Origin: Ascaris suum
Lineage: Eukaryota; Nematoda; Chromadorea; Rhabditida; Ascarididae
Direction: 5' to 3'
Length of the DNA stretch: 64,000 nucleotides
Assembly (NCBI GenBank): GCA_013433145.1
Contig: CM024177.1
Span: 2,320,110-2,384,109, forward strand
This document shows positions 1 through 36,300 of this stretch, in pieces (the stretch's first letter is position 1; every line of letters starts with the position of its first letter). The notes beneath the pieces are model-generated. The model saw nothing but the letters and a program-made list of their open reading frames with translations, made no database searches and was not told the origin of the DNA. The translations under genes were made by a program, and so were the position numbers.

Positions 1-1455
1 GATTTTTACCGTTCAGGTGTTTTTTAAGCAGCTTTTTTTGTTGAATTTCTACATCTTGTATAGTATGTTTCCATTTACGTTTTTAATATAGATCATCAAT
101 TGCATCATCCATACACTGATGGAAATAGGAAATCAACATTTTCATCGCTGAGCTACATGGACACCTCATCGATATATTGGCAACTAGAACTCACACCTTT
201 TCCCTCCAGGAACGATGACGGTCTTGAAATTTTAGGCCTTAAGATAAATGAACGAATAAGTCCTGGATTATAAGAAAGCAAGCACCACGAAAGGAGGGGA
301 ATAATAAGGAGATTCGTTGTGAGCTGCTTTCAAAAAATCTCTAGCTAACGAGGGAGTACCTATTTCTTACGTACCCCACCTATACGGGTGCACGGATGTA
401 GTTGTATTTGTTGCAGCGCAATATCGGTAGAGCTATATTATGTCTTCTCGGCGGTATGGGGTCGTGAGGTGTACGTACTCTTTTACATATTATTGATCAT
501 GTTTGTCATAATGGCAATGGTCGTGGCCACTTCTTCGATGGCTCTTACTTATTTTCAATGAATGCGAAGATTACAATTGGTGGTGGAGATCGATCTTCAC
601 TGGAGGGTATGAATTATTTTATTTATAGTTCTTTCATCAAAGAATTAAGGTCTTGGTTGGAGTCTATGAGGTATATAATATCTCTGTTTGGGGGAAGGAG
701 TCCAGGGTTTCCGTTTTTTGTGCTTCTGCGGGATGGTTTTTTTTCTACTCAAATAGATCTTCTCTCCTTGAATTCGTCATGAGATAATCACGATACCTTG
801 ACCTACCTTATTGATTTAATCTCCATCTGATGCACCTGAAATGTGTGCAAGCGCTTATTCGGGTTTGCTATTAATTCTGGAATTTCAGCTAAGTTGTTTA
901 TAATATTTTTGTTGCTCTTGATGTAAAAGCTTATAGTTTTCTTCGTTGATATAGAGTACTCGAATTATGTTGTTTACTTGTTTATCTGATTATTTATCTA
1001 TCCGTTTTTTGCTACTTATTTATTTATTTTTTATTTATTTAAATTCATTAATCTTGTGCCAAGTTTTTTTCCGCTTTTATTCATTCTTTTACAACGCTAT
1101 TGATTATTATGACATATCAATAACCATAAACAACTAAAGTTCGAGTTTATTATCCTCACTTTTAAGTTTATAAATAAAGCAACCGAAATGCGATACAACG
1201 CGCAAAATATCTCGGAAAATAGAGAGGCGAGAATAGGACCATCACCTTAAGGAAAGAGGGAAGTAGTAGAGAGGCCGGTCATCCGTCGTTTGAGGTCCAC
1301 AGGTTGAGGTTTTTCTAGCTTTGACCACTGAACTAACATCCGTGACTTAAATAGGTCGTTCAAAAACATTTCCAACGTCTCTTCCTTCATCGTTTTGGCT
1401 CCAGTTTTGCTCATTTTCTTTTCAAAATTCGTAAACTTCGCTATTCCCTTACTTA
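1..1455. other. no gene recognised
   Basis: I see no conserved protein or RNA signature on either strand. Short open frames are present (for example 558-782 on +), but they are low-complexity, have no splice context and match no family I know. Confidence 0.5.
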
Positions 1456-1605
1456 GTTGTTTTTTGCCTTCCCTCCTTTATGGGAAATTCTTAAAAGGAC
1501 GTATAGTTATCGTTCCCTTTCCCATGTCCATGGGCAATTCTTAAAGGGATGCTTGGTATCTTTTCCTTCTCACTTTCATGGGTAATTTTTAAAGGACGCA
1601 TTTGA
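1456..1605. repeat. three-copy tandem repeat, period about 50 bp
   Basis: Three imperfect copies share a TGGGnAATTCTTAAAnGGA core starting at about 1481, 1531 and 1579. A pyrimidine-rich stretch (CCCTTTCCC type) precedes each core. The copies differ by substitutions and small indels, so the array is old. An 88-residue minus-strand open frame runs through it and is explained by the repeat. Confidence 0.6.
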
Positions 1606-3630
1606 ATGAAGCTAATGTATGGAAAGAGATGATAGATGATTTGATGTGATATGTGCAAATAATTGTATAATTCAGGGCGTTGAGCGTCTTTGTATTCTTC
1701 TATGGGATTTCTTCTATGTATATCGTTCAGAAATGTGGGGAATATTACAAACAACACAATTTTTCTCGTATTTACTATTGCTGTGTTATATGTTTTCTTG
1801 ATTATGGGAACGGTATCGTTCTTTGCTTCACACGTTTTGTGCGCTTTATATATTCGAATGTGAAAACAGATTGAATTTCTATTTCGGATAGTATTTCCTT
1901 CTTTCTAAAATGCTTTATTATTCTTCTCTTGTTTCTTTTCATTGCCTTTCCAATTATTCACACAAACCAATTTAATAGCCCAATCCTTGACGAGTGAAGA
2001 GTGTTTTAGGCCCATAATTGTAAACAATTAACAATGAAGTTTTTTTTGGTGCATCAAAGTCTTAGTGTAATGATGAGCAATGCTTCGGAAAATATTGGTT
2101 TTTTTCTTTCTGAAATCAGTACCTTCAGGTAAGAAAAGGATAAAAATTCAATACTGAAATTTTGCAGGGAGGTTTTTTTTTGGTTTCTCTTGATTTATAA
2201 TAATTCGAATAGGCCATAGTTATCATTGCAATTATTTCGCCGCTTCATTTAAAATTCGAAGATATTTCTTTAAAACTTCTTGCATCGCAGAATTTGCCAG
2301 TAATTAGCTTATTCACTAAATTTATGCTCACATGTTGATGCAGGTGAAACTTCATTATTTGTTCCTTTTTTTTGTTAATTATTCGTTTTTGTTGAATTTT
2401 ATAACGAAAAATCGATGGGCAGCAAAAGCTTTATGGTCGATGTTTTAGCCTGGATTACTGCAGTACCACAAGATCACGCTAGCAAAGCGTCACTTCAGAT
2501 CTTCGATATTTCTTCATTTATATGGTGTCATAGGTTTAATGAATCGCTTTTCGTCTTTTCAATTCTAATATTGCTTTGGTTGAATATTGTAATATTATCC
2601 ATGGTAAATCTAAGATAAGGTTGGAACAGGTGCGGTGAAACCTGTGCGATAGCATTGCGGGTGAAACCTGTGCGATAGCATATGTGCACCGGACGCAGAT
2701 TCTGTACGTTTTTTTGCTGATATCAGCGGTACCGCATCCTGGTTGGCCGGAAGAAGAGTGCAATTAACAGCTGTCGTTTTTTATTGGGCCTTTAAGCACT
2801 ATCTTCCACTTGTGTGCAGTTTGCACCGTTTGCGAAATTCGGGAAGATTGGCCGCCACTAAAAACTTTTAAAATTTCAATCTTTTTCTGTTTGTAGTTCT
2901 TGAGCCACAGAAAGTGGAATAGCTAAGATACGATAGAGACGAAGTGAGTAAAATGATTTTGCAGGCGTTACCTTTCCCTTTCGTAATCCTCACCTTCCCT
3001 TTAAAAAAAGTTCCAGTTTGGGAAGCTTAAGGTGGTATTATGTTGTGTCCGAATTCTCGTCTTTTGATAAATGCTTGTCGGTTGGTGAAGTTTATTTCTT
3101 GTATCGAATTTTAATAATAGCTTTCGATTTTATAAGTGCCTCGCAAATTCTCCAATGAGTGGGCGGTTTTTCGTTGATGATCTCCGCATCATTTCTAATA
3201 CATAAATTTGCCTTCCTCTTATCTTCTTCTCTAATAATTGTGGAAAAAAATTTTGCCTTAATAAATTCTTTCATTTATTCGATCTTTTTAAGGCACTGAT
3301 GAGGTTAAGAATCTCTATGAATATGAATTATCACTAAAAAAAAGGTTGAATGGAACATGTAGAAATCTGAAAATAAAAGTATTATGCAAAATTTTATATA
3401 AATATAGAAATGTGGGGAATTTGCAAAGTATATAAAATTACTTCAAAATAAAAAATATATATAAGTGATTTTGCATATTTCGTTTTTGAATGGTGAGATG
3501 TCTCCTAGTTGGTACTATATATCAGCTAGTAAATTTAAGTATTCCATATGATGCAGATTTCGTTCATCAATGGAGTTGATGAGTAACTTCAATGCACGAA
3601 CAACGTTAAAAATAATTATTTATTGCATGT
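1606..3630. other. no gene recognised
   Basis: AT-rich DNA with T-runs. The only structure I can support is the 26-bp direct duplication at 2634-2681, listed separately. Confidence 0.45.
2634..2681. repeat. 26-bp-period direct duplication
   Basis: The 22-bp string beginning GGTGAAACCTGTGCG occurs twice without mismatch, at 2634-2655 and 2660-2681. The exact identity suggests a recent tandem duplication. A GC-richer block (GTGCACCGGACGC) follows. No function is evident. Confidence 0.75.
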
Positions 3631-3644
3631 ATGGTACATGCAAT
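3631..3644. repeat. left copy of 14-bp direct repeat (candidate target-site duplication)
   Basis: ATGGTACATGCAAT here is repeated exactly at 5521-5534, on either side of the RTE-like element. Target duplications of this size are usual for endonuclease-encoding non-LTR retrotransposons. Confidence 0.65.
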
Positions 3645-5520
3645 AAAGAATAAAAGAAATAAAAGAACGCTTGAAAAAGAAGAAAGATGGAACGAGATGC
3701 TAATTTTCGGACTAAGGTGGAATTCTGTGAACTTAACAAGCTAATCAAAAAAAGAAAATAGCGAAAACGTTATCAGACATTTCTGACTATAATGAAGCAA
3801 GCCGCAGCTACCGGGAAATTGAAGAGGGCAAGAAGCTCGCTAGTTGAGAACAAGAAAATGAATAATTGAGCTGAGGAAAAGCGACGGGTCACTCAACGTC
3901 AGAAACACGAGGAATCGATCACATCGTTCAGGAATTTTATACTTAATCCTGTATGAGGAGAGGCTGACTGTACTTTCGTTACAATGAAAAAGCGATGAGC
4001 CGTTCTTATCTTTTCATCGACTCAGAAATAAGAAACGCGAGCTTATCATGATATGAAAAAGAAAGGCGCCAGGCATCGATGGACTAACTGGGGAAATGGT
4101 GAAACTCGGGAAGGAATTATTAGTTATTCCGGTGATAAAAAGTCTGTTCAACAACATTAATCAAATATCTTCAAATCCCCGAAGACTTCGCCCTCTCAAT
4201 AACAATTTGCTGCCAAAGAAAGGCAATACAGATGAATCAGAAAAACTACCGCCCCATATCACTCCTACAGCAATCTCAAGTGTTTCTCGAAAGTTTTATA
4301 TAAAAGATTGCAGCAACAAATCGAGCAGAAACAAGATGTCGAACAGGCAGCTTTAGGCGGGAAAGTCAACAATCGAACAAATCACGTGCTTACCTTGCTC
4401 ATCGAGAAAACCAGAGAGTACAACTCTGCTGAAGCCTCTACTTGCTGTTCGTAGACTACGAAAGGCCTTCGATTCTGTTGAACATGCTCCTTTGAGGTCA
4501 TTGGAAGCGCGTCGGTACACCCTTCAATAATATCACCCTTTAGGAAATCCAAAGTAAATCGACAACTACATTTTTTCGTGCATGAAAGGCAAATACCAAT
4601 ACAGATAAAGAGAGGAGTACGACAGGGAGAATTGCATATCCCGTACTGTTCAATGCAGCTTTACAGCTTGTGTTCGATGAGCTAGATTGGCAAACAAGGG
4701 CGTGAATGTGGACGGGAAAAAACTTTCGCACTTGAGGTTCGCAGACGACATAGTCTTGATATCTCACCGCTTCAACGAAATAAAGAAAATGCTAAAAGAA
4801 CGCGAGGTGAAAAGTGCGAACGTTGGCTTACGGTTAACATCTCCAAAACGACAAGCGATGTGCAACCGAGAGCTGAAGTCGACGATATTCGTAAGAGGCG
4901 AGAAGATTGAAAGCGTAAATGAATTTATCTTACTTGGGCAGATGTGTAAAAATGAACGATAGGAACTGAAGCAGATGTACGACGCAGGATCAAGCAAGGA
5001 TGGAAAGCATTTTTTCTAAAGACTTCTCGTGAAAAGAAAAGTCCCGATGAGTCTCAAGCGGAAACTCTTTTGAAAAAAGCGCGTGATGCCAACAATTTTG
5101 TACGGTTCGGAGACATGGGTAACAAAATAAGAAAGTAACGCAAGCTACTGGCATTGGCAGAAAGAAGAATGGAAAGGATCCTGATAGGAATCAAACTTGC
5201 GACAGAGAAAAACCAACGAATGGCTCCGAGGTGTGACAAAGGTAATGGATTGGGTAACCGAGGCGGGGACTGAGGAAATTTAGATGGCGGCGAAGATATC
5301 TGCACTGAAAACGGGACGACTGGGTAAAAATAGATAACAGAATGGACACCACGAATTGGCAAAAGAAGGAGAGGCCCGACCTGCAATGTGGTGGGAGTGA
5401 TACTTTAAAGAAGACCGCAGGAACCAACTGGATCAGAGAAGCATTGACCGGGACAACTGGAAGCGACTATGAAGGACATTTATTCGTTGATATGCTCTGT
5501 TGATTGAAGTAAATTAAATA
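3645..5520 (+). mobile_element. 5'-truncated RTE-like non-LTR retrotransposon, decayed
   Basis: A 1.9-kb insertion between exact 14-bp direct repeats. Read on the plus strand in shifting frames it gives, in order: a basic charged linker (about 3690-3960), the reverse-transcriptase palm and fingers with DGLTGEMVKLG-type sequence (about 4075-4120), a VDYEKAFDSVEHAPL-like motif (about 4447-4490), the catalytic FADD box (about 4738), and a C-terminal YGSETW / ERRMERILIG-like region (about 5100-5190). The endonuclease half is missing, as expected after 5' truncation. The 3' end is A/T-rich (TTGAAGTAAATTAAATA), resembling RTE tails rather than a long poly(A). Several frameshifts and in-frame stops mean it cannot be active. 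Assignment to the RTE clade comes from motif wording and is not certain. Confidence 0.75.
4075..5480 (+). pseudogene. reverse transcriptase pseudogene of the RTE-like element
   Basis: This is the coding remnant inside the element. The best-preserved piece is 4687-4962 (91 codons), which holds LRFADDIVLIS, the strand-turn-strand with the two catalytic aspartates, followed by a helix and thumb-like region (SANVGLRLTSPKR). Upstream pieces carrying the YRPIS-type and AFDSVEH motifs lie in other frames, so at least three frame changes separate the blocks. Downstream, the conserved YGSETW segment is again in a different frame. Minus-strand open frames at 5054-5427 are shadows. In an intact element this enzyme would carry out target-primed reverse transcription; here it is dead. 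Confidence 0.75.
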
Positions 5521-5534
5521 ATGGTACATGCAAT
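5521..5534. repeat. right copy of 14-bp direct repeat (candidate target-site duplication)
   Basis: Exact second copy of ATGGTACATGCAAT, immediately after the AT-rich 3' end of the RTE-like element. Confidence 0.65.
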
Positions 5535-5900
5535 GATTAATGAGATCATGTGAAGTGTGTTTTTTTTTGAGGAGAGAGGGGGAAAGGAGAGTTTCATCAT
5601 TTCATTCATTATTGTGGAGATTTTGGGAAAGAATATAACACAATAAGTTTAAAACAACAATGAACGATGTGCCGAAATTTTGAAGGGAAAAGCGTCCTTT
5701 TAGATTCCACCGATTCAGTGGCGTACATCATATTCCCGCCATCGGCCACCCATCGGTGAGTTAATCAACGAAGAAGGAGAGAAAAATAAAGTAGTTTTAA
5801 CTTACAGCGTACCCCCCCCCTCCTTCTTTCAGCAATCGAATGAAGAAGTTTCCAAACGCGTTATATTAAGACTCCATGTAAAAATTATTCATGACGTTTT
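5535..5900. other. no gene recognised; G/A-rich then C9 run
   Basis: Contains a T-run followed by a GAGGAGAGAGGGGGAAAGG purine tract near 5569 and a C-run near 5812. Nothing codes recognisably. Confidence 0.4.
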
Positions 5901-6522
5901 CTATCGTGACTTGTTGGCTTCGGTGTCAGTTGTATGCCGCCATCTGCTATTCACTGCGATTTCAGTGTTGCCACACGACTGTCTTGCCCATTTTCTGTAT
6001 TTCAGAAACCTCTCCATCAATACGTCAAGAGATGGAGTGCACAGTTTAGTCTGTAGTGCAATCTGGAACAAGTCTCGAATGGTCTTCCCAATATTGAGGT
6101 GAGAAGCACAGACCATTGTGGTAGTAGTAGGTGTGACTCGAGTGAGGCATTTCTTGGGATCTGAGGCAGTGCGCAACTGGATTGAACTGCTGGGTTGTTC
6201 GTGGAATGGAAGATGCAGACAGCGGTGCCATGCGATGAGGGTGGGGATGTGGGCAGGCCGACGTGCAGTACGCATCGGTTGTAAGAGAAAACAAAGGTGC
6301 AACATTGCTGTGATGTCTAGCGAACAAGGATTGCAACCATTCTGAGGTTGCTGACTCCATGGGGTCAGGGACCACGAGGTTTGAGAATAAGTTCGGAGAG
6401 CAGGTGCGTAAGAGTTAGTGGGCGAGTCGGAGAAGGTATTGAGCTGCAACTCTGAAAGTGAACCATCAACGGAATATTTGCCTTTGCGCTCCGGCAATTT
6501 CAAAAAAAAAAAAAAAAAAAAA
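5901..6522 (+). mobile_element. GC-richer sequence ending in an A20 run, possible retroposed copy
   Basis: About 600 bp of clearly higher GC than its surroundings ends abruptly in 20 consecutive A at 6503-6522. That is what the 3' end of a retroposed transcript looks like on the plus strand. The minus strand carries a 200-residue open frame (5901-6503) rich in P, S, T and H with no domain I recognise. Overlapping open frames on both strands are expected from a GC-richer insert and are not evidence of a gene. I could not find a target-site duplication by eye. Alternatives are a repeat fragment or a genomic A-run beside unrelated sequence. Confidence 0.3.
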
Positions 6523-7857
6523 TCTGCCGCATATTATCAGGTCATCATGAGAGCGGCCAATATCAATTTTTACGGATCTTATTCTAGGTTTGAGGTGTTT
6601 AAATGTTTGCATGCTTTTCAAATATTGACTTATTATCATTGTCATATTTTATACCACGTGATGTTAGAATATTTTTAAGTGGGGATCTATTTGCCTTAAA
6701 ATATTCGAGCGTTATTTTTTAATAATTTATTGCTCTTCATTCTAAGCTTTTTCTTTTTTTTTGTCTGCGCTCATTTTTTCCCACCTCTATATTTTCCGCT
6801 CTTTATATATCTATTATCCTAAATAGTGCAGTGGATATATTCAATAAGAAATCTCATCGATACGTTGATATTTGTTGAACAATGCGAGTGATGTTTCACT
6901 TTCGCTTTATTTTTGCTGATTTTTCCCGTTCTTTCATCTTCGATTTCTATTTTAGGAGCAAATCGGACTCTTCCATTCTCTCTCCCCTTCCCCCTCCACC
7001 TCGCCCCCCCTCCCCCCTTGGTTGTTTAAGGATTCAAGAAACTGCATCATCCAATTCACAGGAAAAAAATCCATTTAATCGTTTTAATCTTTTTTCTCTT
7101 CTTTCTTTCTATTTTAGCTGAAAAACGAATGGAAACGGAACCCCGAACGTTTTTTTTTGGGGGGGGGGGGGGGGGGGATGTCTCACGATACATAGAAAAT
7201 GATGATAAATGCAAATTTGGAATATATAAGACACTATGAAAGAAAATGACTTAGCTCAATGCAGATTACTTCGAGTGGGAAATAATGCCTCTATACTTTT
7301 ATGCGATATGCAGTAAGTTTGTGAAGTAAAACGTTTCATATGCAGCGGCTGCCATCTTATATTTGATTTTTCATTACGAACGTGGCACCCGATTATTTAC
7401 ATATCGTGTTGTCATTAATTTTATTGAATTGTCCTCGAAAATGTTGGTGAATCTGTCGTTTGTTTGAGACCGAGATAGATTGCCTATTTTTGATGAAACA
7501 CCGCCGGAACTCTCATGTTTTCCTCTTCAATAAATTTCATGCCTTCATTTTCATCATGCAATTTGGGAAGTTCAGCAATCCCATCTGCAATATTCATCAT
7601 CATTTTCTCTATTTCTCATGCCCCTTAATTATCACCTCAGTTGCTTTATATCGATTCCTCCTCTTCCTCCTGTCCTTCTCGGCTCTAAAAGCTCCAGTGA
7701 TTGATGTGGCTTATTTTAAAGAATACTGGTTGAATGGTAGGTTTTGTTATAGTCTAGTAGTGTATCAGATGTGCTCGGAATTACAAATGTTTTTTTTTTG
7801 CTCGTATGCATTTGCACCTTTTGTTTATGCTAATTATGTGTTAATTAAGGTTTGGTT
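6523..7857. other. upstream region of the SKP1-like gene; homopolymer-rich
   Basis: Contains a pyrimidine-rich stretch (about 6970-7020, C- and T-runs) and a T9 then G-run near 7150-7178. A 133-codon plus-strand frame at 7460-7861 is F/I/L/Y-rich and ends where the SKP1-like reading frame begins; I take it as fortuitous. The promoter should lie here, but no clear core element can be called. Confidence 0.4.
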
Positions 7858-8118
7858 ATGAAGGAGGATGATGATAGCGTAATAAATCTATTATCGAGTG
7901 ATGGGCATTTAGTGAGTGTACCGAAATGTGTGGCAGTTGTATCACAAACGATTGCTCAACTCTTCGAGGGAGTACCACATGATGGTCATAGCCCGATTCC
8001 CCTTTATGAGGTCGACTATAATTCATTAAAGAAGATCGTTGCATGGATGATAAGACATTCACAATCGCCGACTTGTGACACTGAAACAAGGAGCATTGAA
8101 TTGAGGCATGATGGAAAG
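7858..8118 (+). CDS. SKP1-like gene exon 1 (POZ domain)
   Basis: 87 codons ending in phase 0 at AAG|GTAATGG. It encodes the SKP1 N-terminal strand-helix pattern (SVINLLSSDGH, SQTIAQLFEG, PLYEVDYNSLKKIVAW) and the variable charged loop that precedes the second half of the domain. No internal stop. Intron 1 is 922 bp. Confidence 0.88.
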
Positions 8119-9812
8119 GTAATGGTCATTTTTTTTACTGGTCAATTAATTTAGCACTCACGAAACATGTTGCTGATTCAGATTGGATCATACGCTAATG
8201 GAGGATGTTCTCTCCATTCTAGGAGGTTCTAGGAGGGATCTAGGGGGACCTTCAATGTTGATCTTAGGGACCTTTTCATTCTTTTCTGGCAGATACGCTC
8301 TTATAACCATGCGGTCTTGGTATATGATATGTGTAGTGTATTTTTTATGATTTTTATGTATTTTTAAACGTCTTTGCGACGACCGATCATATTGAAAGGA
8401 GAGGAGAGGGACAAGCTCCGATTGATGTTTCAGTATTTTCAAGTTTTGATGAGTGCCAAGATGCAGCATCTATGTCGCCTTTCGTCATATCTTGTCAATG
8501 CGCTTCTTGTCGGCGTTATCATAGGGGTCGTTTACCAAGCTGAATTTGCCATTCCGCAACCTCTTCGTTACTGTAGTGCAGTTGTGGTAGTCCATGTTGT
8601 CTCTTCTGCTTTAAAGTGCTAGGATAATGTAAGTGAATATGGCATTCCCAAGATTACATTCGATACTTTCTTTAAAGCGTCTCTGTTTGGCCAGCCATTT
8701 ACTCATTCATGAAGTAGGTTGGGGGATAGAGAGGGAGAGGCGAGGGTAATAACTTGCGCCCGGAGTTCATTCCTCACAAAGATGGAGTAGTTGATAATTG
8801 TCTACTTCATTAACTATAAATGAGTCTTTGATAACTGTTACTCTGTGAACTCTCCGGAAAAAGTAAAAAAGAGCACAGTGAAATGTAGCAGTTGCTTGAC
8901 TTTAAGATGGAAGCTATAATCGGAAATTTTTGCAGCAGTTCCTTGTCACGCTGATCTTTTGGCTGAAAAATTGAAACTCGTGTGCATTAAATCTCTTCGA
9001 TAAATTTGTGGGGGATATAAAATTGAAATGGTGATTGCAGGCTGATAATATTCGTGATTGGGGAGAGGGCACAATTTGAATGCGAAGAGCGCAACGATCT
9101 CTTCCGTCTGATGAATGCAGCTAGCTATCTCGACATTGCACCTCTTACAAGGGCACATCGGCGTTTGTCGCCGAAAAGCTTCAAACTATGACGGTAGATA
9201 ATCCTTCTTACCTTTTTTTTGCAACGATATGTGAACGAATCTTTCCTGGAATGTATTTCGATGTAATAAATGGCGAAGTCCTTATATACTTCAGTAGGAG
9301 CGTTATAATTCAACGTGGTGTTTGAACTTTATTGTTTTTCAGACGGTAAATATTGTTGCTTTTATTTATCAAGAAGACGTATCAAAATATCGGAAGAGAA
9401 TTTCATGTTAAAGGTTTTTTTGAACATACTCCAGGGGAGAGGTCCCTTTTCTTGCATTCATTGGTTATCGCCATCAGGAGTGGTGGTGATTGTACTGAAT
9501 AGTGAGCTTAAGCATATGCTTAACATTTTTGACGTATATACGTATATATTCCAAGAATTGCCTCTTCAGACAACATGATCCTTTGAGTCTATAAATTTAT
9601 TTTCTGTCGTTGCGTGGAAAATGAGTATGGTGTTAGGGGATGAGATAGTTTGTGCAAAGAAATCATCAAAAACATTCAAATACAAGTTGATGGTTGCAGG
9701 TGGATGAGGCACGCGATTATCTGAACCTAGTTGATGACTTTACACCGAAGAAAGAGAACGGATTAGGAGCGAAACGATGTGGGCCGAGCAATGGCTTCAA
9801 GTGCAACGATAA
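7858..9812 (+). CDS. SKP1/SKR-like SCF ubiquitin-ligase adaptor, three exons, with internal frameshifts
   Basis: SKP1 proteins bind cullin-1 through an N-terminal POZ fold and F-box proteins through C-terminal helices, in nucleus and cytoplasm. Exons: 7858-8118, 9041-9193 and 9700-9812 (stop TAA 9810-9812). Exon 1 encodes the POZ part (INLLSSDGHLVSVPK, then YNSLKKIVAWMIRH). Exon 2 encodes ADNIRDW, then NDLFRLMNAASYLDI. Exon 3 encodes the VDEARDYLNLVDDFTP helix and a terminal SETMWAEQW helix. The donors GTAATG and GTAGAT and the acceptors TTGCAG join in phase. Product about 175 residues; SKP1 proteins are usually 160-180. Three single-base frame changes are needed: between W and NDLF (about 9061-9080), after YLDIAPL (about 9137-9145) and after FTPKKE (about 9745-9755). 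It is therefore either a divergent SKR paralogue hit by consensus errors or a young pseudogene. The start is the first ATG of the conserved frame. It converges on the stomatin gene. Confidence 0.85.
9041..9193 (+). CDS. SKP1-like gene exon 2, two apparent indels
   Basis: It follows the acceptor GTGATTGCAG in phase 0 and reads ADNIRDW, the counterpart of the family's (D)IPxWD motif. After a one-base shift in the G-rich GGGGAGAGGG stretch it reads FECEERNDLFRLMNAASYLDI. After a second shift at CCTCTTACAAGG it reads AFVAEKLQTMT. The donor is ACG|GTAGAT. The segments align without gaps to the SKP1 LFELILAANYLDI and TVANMIKGKT regions, so the order and spacing are right. Confidence 0.82.
9700..9812 (+). 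CDS. SKP1-like gene exon 3 (F-box-binding C-terminus), one apparent indel
   Basis: It follows TGGTTGCAG and reads VDEARDYLNLVDDFTPKKE. After a one-base shift near 9750 it reads RIRSETMWAEQW and a short basic tail to TAA. The conserved NDFTPEEE and (N)xWCE-type motifs are recognisable. Without the shift the frame would run on to a TGA about 20 bp later with no family resemblance. Confidence 0.82.
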
Positions 9813-10290
9813 GAAATGGTGAGGGACAAACATTATGAACAGTGGTGCAAAACAAAAGAGCATGGTGGTCTAGGGTTTTAATCCGGTTCAATCAGAAAAG
9901 CGCATCTTGACGAGAATCGGTAGGTATTATTCTAAGGTTTATGCGGCGTCGTTGGTTTATTACTCGAGCCGAGGCTAGTGCATCGATAGATGAGCTGTTG
10001 TGTGTAAACTTCAATGGCATTGCAAAGATTTACGCATTATCGTACAGATATAAACACACTGCGATGAACGGATCATGTGGCCAGCACTTCGCCCAAGTTA
10101 TATATGATATTATAACCGGACAGAGGATTACTTGTCACCTTCATCAAGCAACATTGAAGAGTTTTCTCGTTAGCTTTTTCTAGTGTGAATCGCCTCAAAA
10201 GAAACCGTGAATGATATTTTTAGTTAAGTAATTCGGTTGTAATGTATATGCTGACCACGAGCATAGCAGATATAAGTGAGCGATGGCAGT
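9813..10290. other. convergent intergenic / shared 3' region
   Basis: These 478 bp separate the stop codons of the SKP1-like gene (+) and the stomatin gene (-). The region must hold both 3' untranslated regions. A 243-bp plus-strand frame (9941-10183) has no recognisable content. Confidence 0.6.
9956..9961 (-). promoter_or_regulatory. candidate polyadenylation signal of the stomatin gene
   Basis: TTTATT on the plus strand is AATAAA on the minus strand, about 330 nt beyond the stomatin stop codon. No better hexamer was seen between it and the stop. Confidence 0.4.
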
Positions 10291-36111
<25,821 letters not shown>

Positions 36112-36300
36112 TATTTAGTGAAGTCACCGGTTTTCCATCAACTACGCATTACGGTCGTCGTTAATTCGCCAACTCTCGCGCTTCAACTGCACGGCTATAT
36201 CAACGGGCGTGAGTTGGTGGTCACTTAGTTGTTCGCTCCGTCCTTCCTTTTTTTTTTCTCAACGCTCTTCCATCAATACGCGTTCACGTCAGTTAGCAGC
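36112..36300 (-). promoter_or_regulatory. GC/CpG-richer segment upstream of stomatin exon 1
   Basis: About 36120-36240 is visibly richer in CpG (CGGTCGTCG, CTCGCGCTTC, GGGCGTGAG) than anything for kilobases around, and it lies directly 5' of the stomatin ATG. It may be the promoter or 5' untranslated region. No TATA box or initiator can be called with confidence. Confidence 0.35.

Noticed and set aside
5054..5427. Two minus-strand frames of 78 and 110 codons
   Set aside because: Shadows antisense to the reverse-transcriptase remnant.
6046..6503. Protein-coding gene on either strand of the A20-tailed block
   Set aside because: Both strands are open because of the GC-richer composition. No domain, no splice sites and no partner exons were found.
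7460..7861. 133-codon frame just upstream of the SKP1-like gene
   Set aside because: F/Y/L-rich low-complexity composition in AT-rich DNA, with no homology. It runs into the SKP1-like start in another frame.
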